Shown in pieces: positions 62,046 to 64,000 of a stretch of DNA of 64,000 nucleotides (position 1 is its first letter; the number at the start of each line of letters is the position of its first letter). The stretch covers positions 372,001-436,000 of the forward strand of contig NZ_CP019646.1 of NCBI RefSeq assembly GCF_001999965.1, given 5' to 3'. The DNA comes from Limihaloglobus sulfuriphilus. GTDB lineage: Bacteria; Planctomycetota; Phycisphaerae; Sedimentisphaerales; Sedimentisphaeraceae. The notes beneath the pieces were generated by a model, which saw only the letters and a list, made by a program, of their open reading frames with translations, was not told where the DNA came from and did no database searches. The translations under genes and the position numbers were made by a program.

Positions 62046-63995
62046 ATGCGATACGACATTTCAGATTTAGGATGGCATTTGAGCGGTTTTGAGCCGTTTG
62101 AGTGGGAACTTGAGAAAAGTGCTGAAATCGGTATAGCTCTTCAGCCTGAGATTGGACCTGTGCCTGCCAAAATCCCAGGTTCTGTGCAGCGAAGCCTTCA
62201 CGATGCAGGTCTGATAGAGAACTGGGAAGTTGGGCACAATTGCCGCAATATAGAGTGGATAGAAAACAGACACTGGGTTTATAACGCGACACTGCCGGCA
62301 GATAAAACTCCCGGGGGCTTGCGGCACAGTCTTGTTTTTGAAGGCCTTGACGGCCAGGGCCGCATATTTGTCAACGGCAAGTGCGTGCATCACTTTGCAA
62401 ACGGTTTCGTCCGGCACAGTATTGATATTACAGACGCTTTGGAAGATGGCGACAATCAGCTTGCAATGGTTTTTGAATGCAGTCCGAGGTGGCTGGGGCA
62501 GTTCGGAAGGACTTCGCAGATACGAGACCTGAAGGCGCGTTTCAACTACGGCTGGGACTGGAGCAAACGGCTGATGCAGATAGGCGTTTACGGCGGTGCC
62601 TGGCTTGAAAGCCGCCCGGATGAAGGACGCTTCGACGCGTTTTTTTATACCGACTATGACCTTGAGACAAGAGAGGGCAGCCTTTTTATCTGCCCTGAGC
62701 TGAGCGGGCTTTATTCGGCCGTCGTTGAGGTTGAAATCGACGGAGGTGTTCATTCCTCCACAATCGAGATAGACTTCGGCTGTGATGAATACATAATTGA
62801 CGAGCTCGAAGTTGAGCCCTGGCATCCTAACGGCTGCGGAGACCAGAAGCTCTACCAGCTGGAAATAAAAGCTCTCGCTCCTGATGGAAAGCTGCTGTGG
62901 CAGGCATCACAGAAAATCGGCTTTAAGAATATTCAGTGGAAACAGTGCCGGGACGCACCAAAAGATTCTGATCCCTGGCTGTGCTGCGTAAACGGCAAAG
63001 ATATTTTTCTCCAGGGTGCCAACTGGACGCCGATACGGCCCAACTTCGCCGACCTTGAAAGAAAAGATTATCAGCAGCGTATAAAGCTCTATGCCGACCT
63101 GGGTTTCAATATATTTAGAGTGTGGGGCGGCGGATTCCTCGAGTCACGCGATTTCTACGAGCTGTGTGATGAATACGGGATTATGGTCTGGCAGGAGTTT
63201 CCGCTCTCTTCCTCAGGTGTGGACAACAAAACACCCGATGACGATGAAACAATAGAACTGATGTGCCGGACCGTGCGTTCGTATGTTCGCCGCCGAAGCA
63301 GTTATGTCAGCCTTCTTATGTGGTGCGGCGGCAATGAGCTGCAGAAAAAGGGCCCGCACGGCACGATTAACGGAATACCGCTTGACGAATCGGACAGGAT
63401 GCTTGGCAGGATGGGACGAGTTTGCAGAGATATGGATCCAATCCGCAGGTTTATCGCGACATCTTCGCTGGGGCCGAGATTTTTTGCTCTTGAGAGCGAA
63501 TTTGGCCAGGGACTTCACTGGGACGTACACGGCCCGTGGAAGGCTAATGAAATGGACCTGGAAAAATGGAAAAGCTACTGGAGCCATGATGATTCACTTT
63601 TCAGGTCAGAAACGGGATGCCCGGGCCCGAGTGATGCGTCTTTGATACGCAGGTACCTCGGCGAGCAGAAGCCCGAGCCGTTTTCAGTTGAAAATCCGCT
63701 ATGGGGCGATTATGACTGGTGGTTTGAGGGCGATATTTTCGAACGTGAAATGGGCAGAAAACCCGCAAAACTTGAAGAGTACGCAGCATGGGGACAGAGC
63801 AGGCAGGCCAAGCTGCTCTCTATCGCCGTATCTGAATGTAAACGCCGGTTCCCCGAGTGCGGCGGCATTATAATATGGATGGGCCATGATTCCTGGCCAT
63901 GTTCGGCCAACACGTCATTGATTGATTTTGAAGGACAGCCAAAACAAGCTGCTCTTGAGCTGAAAAAAATATTCAAAGAACAACAGGATACATAA
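62046..63995 (+). CDS. GH2 beta-mannosidase-like glycosidase, short form
   Basis: A GH2 enzyme of the beta-mannosidase branch. The sugar-binding N-terminal domain (WIENRHWVYNATL, NYGWDWSKRL) is followed by a TIM barrel with the acid/base in WCGGNE and the nucleophile in RSETGCPGPS. The 649 residues end soon after the barrel, so the C-terminal Ig-like domains of full enzymes (about 800-850 residues) are missing. There is no signal peptide, suggesting cytoplasmic use of imported manno-oligosaccharides. ATG 62046 with GGAAG upstream is preferred to 61998. A natural stop is at 63993-63995. Confidence 0.88.
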   Translation: MRYDISDLGWHLSGFEPFEWELEKSAEIGIALQPEIGPVPAKIPGSVQRSLHDAGLIENWEVGHNCRNIEWIENRHWVYNATLPADKTPGGLRHSLVFEGLDGQGRIFVNGKCVHHFANGFVRHSIDITDALEDGDNQLAMVFECSPRWLGQFGRTSQIRDLKARFNYGWDWSKRLMQIGVYGGAWLESRPDEGRFDAFFYTDYDLETREGSLFICPELSGLYSAVVEVEIDGGVHSSTIEIDFGCDEYIIDELEVEPWHPNGCGDQKLYQLEIKALAPDGKLLWQASQKIGFKNIQWKQCRDAPKDSDPWLCCVNGKDIFLQGANWTPIRPNFADLERKDYQQRIKLYADLGFNIFRVWGGGFLESRDFYELCDEYGIMVWQEFPLSSSGVDNKTPDDDETIELMCRTVRSYVRRRSSYVSLLMWCGGNELQKKGPHGTINGIPLDESDRMLGRMGRVCRDMDPIRRFIATSSLGPRFFALESEFGQGLHWDVHGPWKANEMDLEKWKSYWSHDDSLFRSETGCPGPSDASLIRRYLGEQKPEPFSVENPLWGDYDWWFEGDIFEREMGRKPAKLEEYAAWGQSRQAKLLSIAVSECKRRFPECGGIIIWMGHDSWPCSANTSLIDFEGQPKQAALELKKIFKEQQDT

Positions 63996-64000
63996 AATTG

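Noticed and set aside
1-64000. CRISPR arrays
   Set aside because: The repeats found are tandem blocks of 104, 184 and about 993 bp or isolated palindromes; none shows regular short repeats with unique spacers, and no cas gene is present.

Overview
This window reads as the chromosome of a Gram-negative planctomycete, most likely a member of the Phycisphaerae/Sedimentisphaerales. That placement is an inference from gene content and style. The signs are lipid A and LPS export genes (lpxB, an msbA-like exporter, an lptF/lptG pair), a PEP-CTERM surface protein, a double PQQ-propeller protein with W-P-x-W-R-G motifs, a lysine-rich extended Rho, frequent TTG/GTG starts, and carbohydrate enzymes typical of polysaccharide degraders.

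Layout. 1-5.4 kb: a gene cut by the window edge, lpxB coupled to a secreted Met/Gly-rich protein, and a B12-binding-type radical SAM protein. 5.4-7.2 kb: a PEP-CTERM gene, then a repeat-rich gap with a possible 48-codon ORF and RNA-like hairpins. 7.2-10.4 kb: an McrBC type IV restriction system, followed by a dGTPase and an unusual PgpA-UppP fusion (10.6-13.2 kb). 13.2-17.4 kb: two small hypotheticals, an MsbA-type ABC exporter, a DJ-1 protein and a MipA/OmpV barrel. 17.1-23.0 kb is the accessory region: a tandem 993/995-bp duplication carrying the mipA 3' end and RHS debris, a 5'-truncated RHS gene with a unique C-terminal domain, a coupled putative immunity gene, an orphan RHS module, a tandem repeat, and a complete ISL3-family insertion sequence with an 8-bp target duplication.

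23.5-33 kb is housekeeping: YhaM-like nuclease, rho, coaE, a Na/Pi transporter, an AhpD-like protein, an XRE-S24 regulator, PFK, clpX and tRNA-Val. 33.2-36 kb holds a 184-bp tandem repeat, a MITE-like inverted-repeat element, a lipoprotein, a LacI regulator and tRNA-Arg. 36.2-46 kb holds a TauE permease, a putative secreted glycosidase, tcdA, tatD, a 6S-like RNA with its own promoter and terminator, a lipoprotein, a FocA-type channel, lipB and a FlaA1/CapD dehydratase. 46.2-64 kb holds rluB, hflK-hflC, ispE-spoVG (SpoVG carrying an inserted zinc ribbon), a YqaA protein, an AMMECR1 protein, a structured leader plus Cys-rich secreted microprotein, tmk, rnc, a metallophosphoesterase, a PQQ-propeller protein, lptF/lptG and a GH2 beta-mannosidase-like enzyme.

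The best candidates for undescribed biology are: (i) the promoter, pseudoknot-capable stem, Cys-rich secreted peptide and terminator unit at 52.1-52.65 kb; (ii) the RHS tip/immunity cassette with an orphan RHS module and its duplicated debris; (iii) the PgpA-UppP fusion; (iv) the zinc-ribbon SpoVG; and (v) a family of intergenic mini-palindromes. No database search was possible, so family calls rest on motifs, length and gene order.
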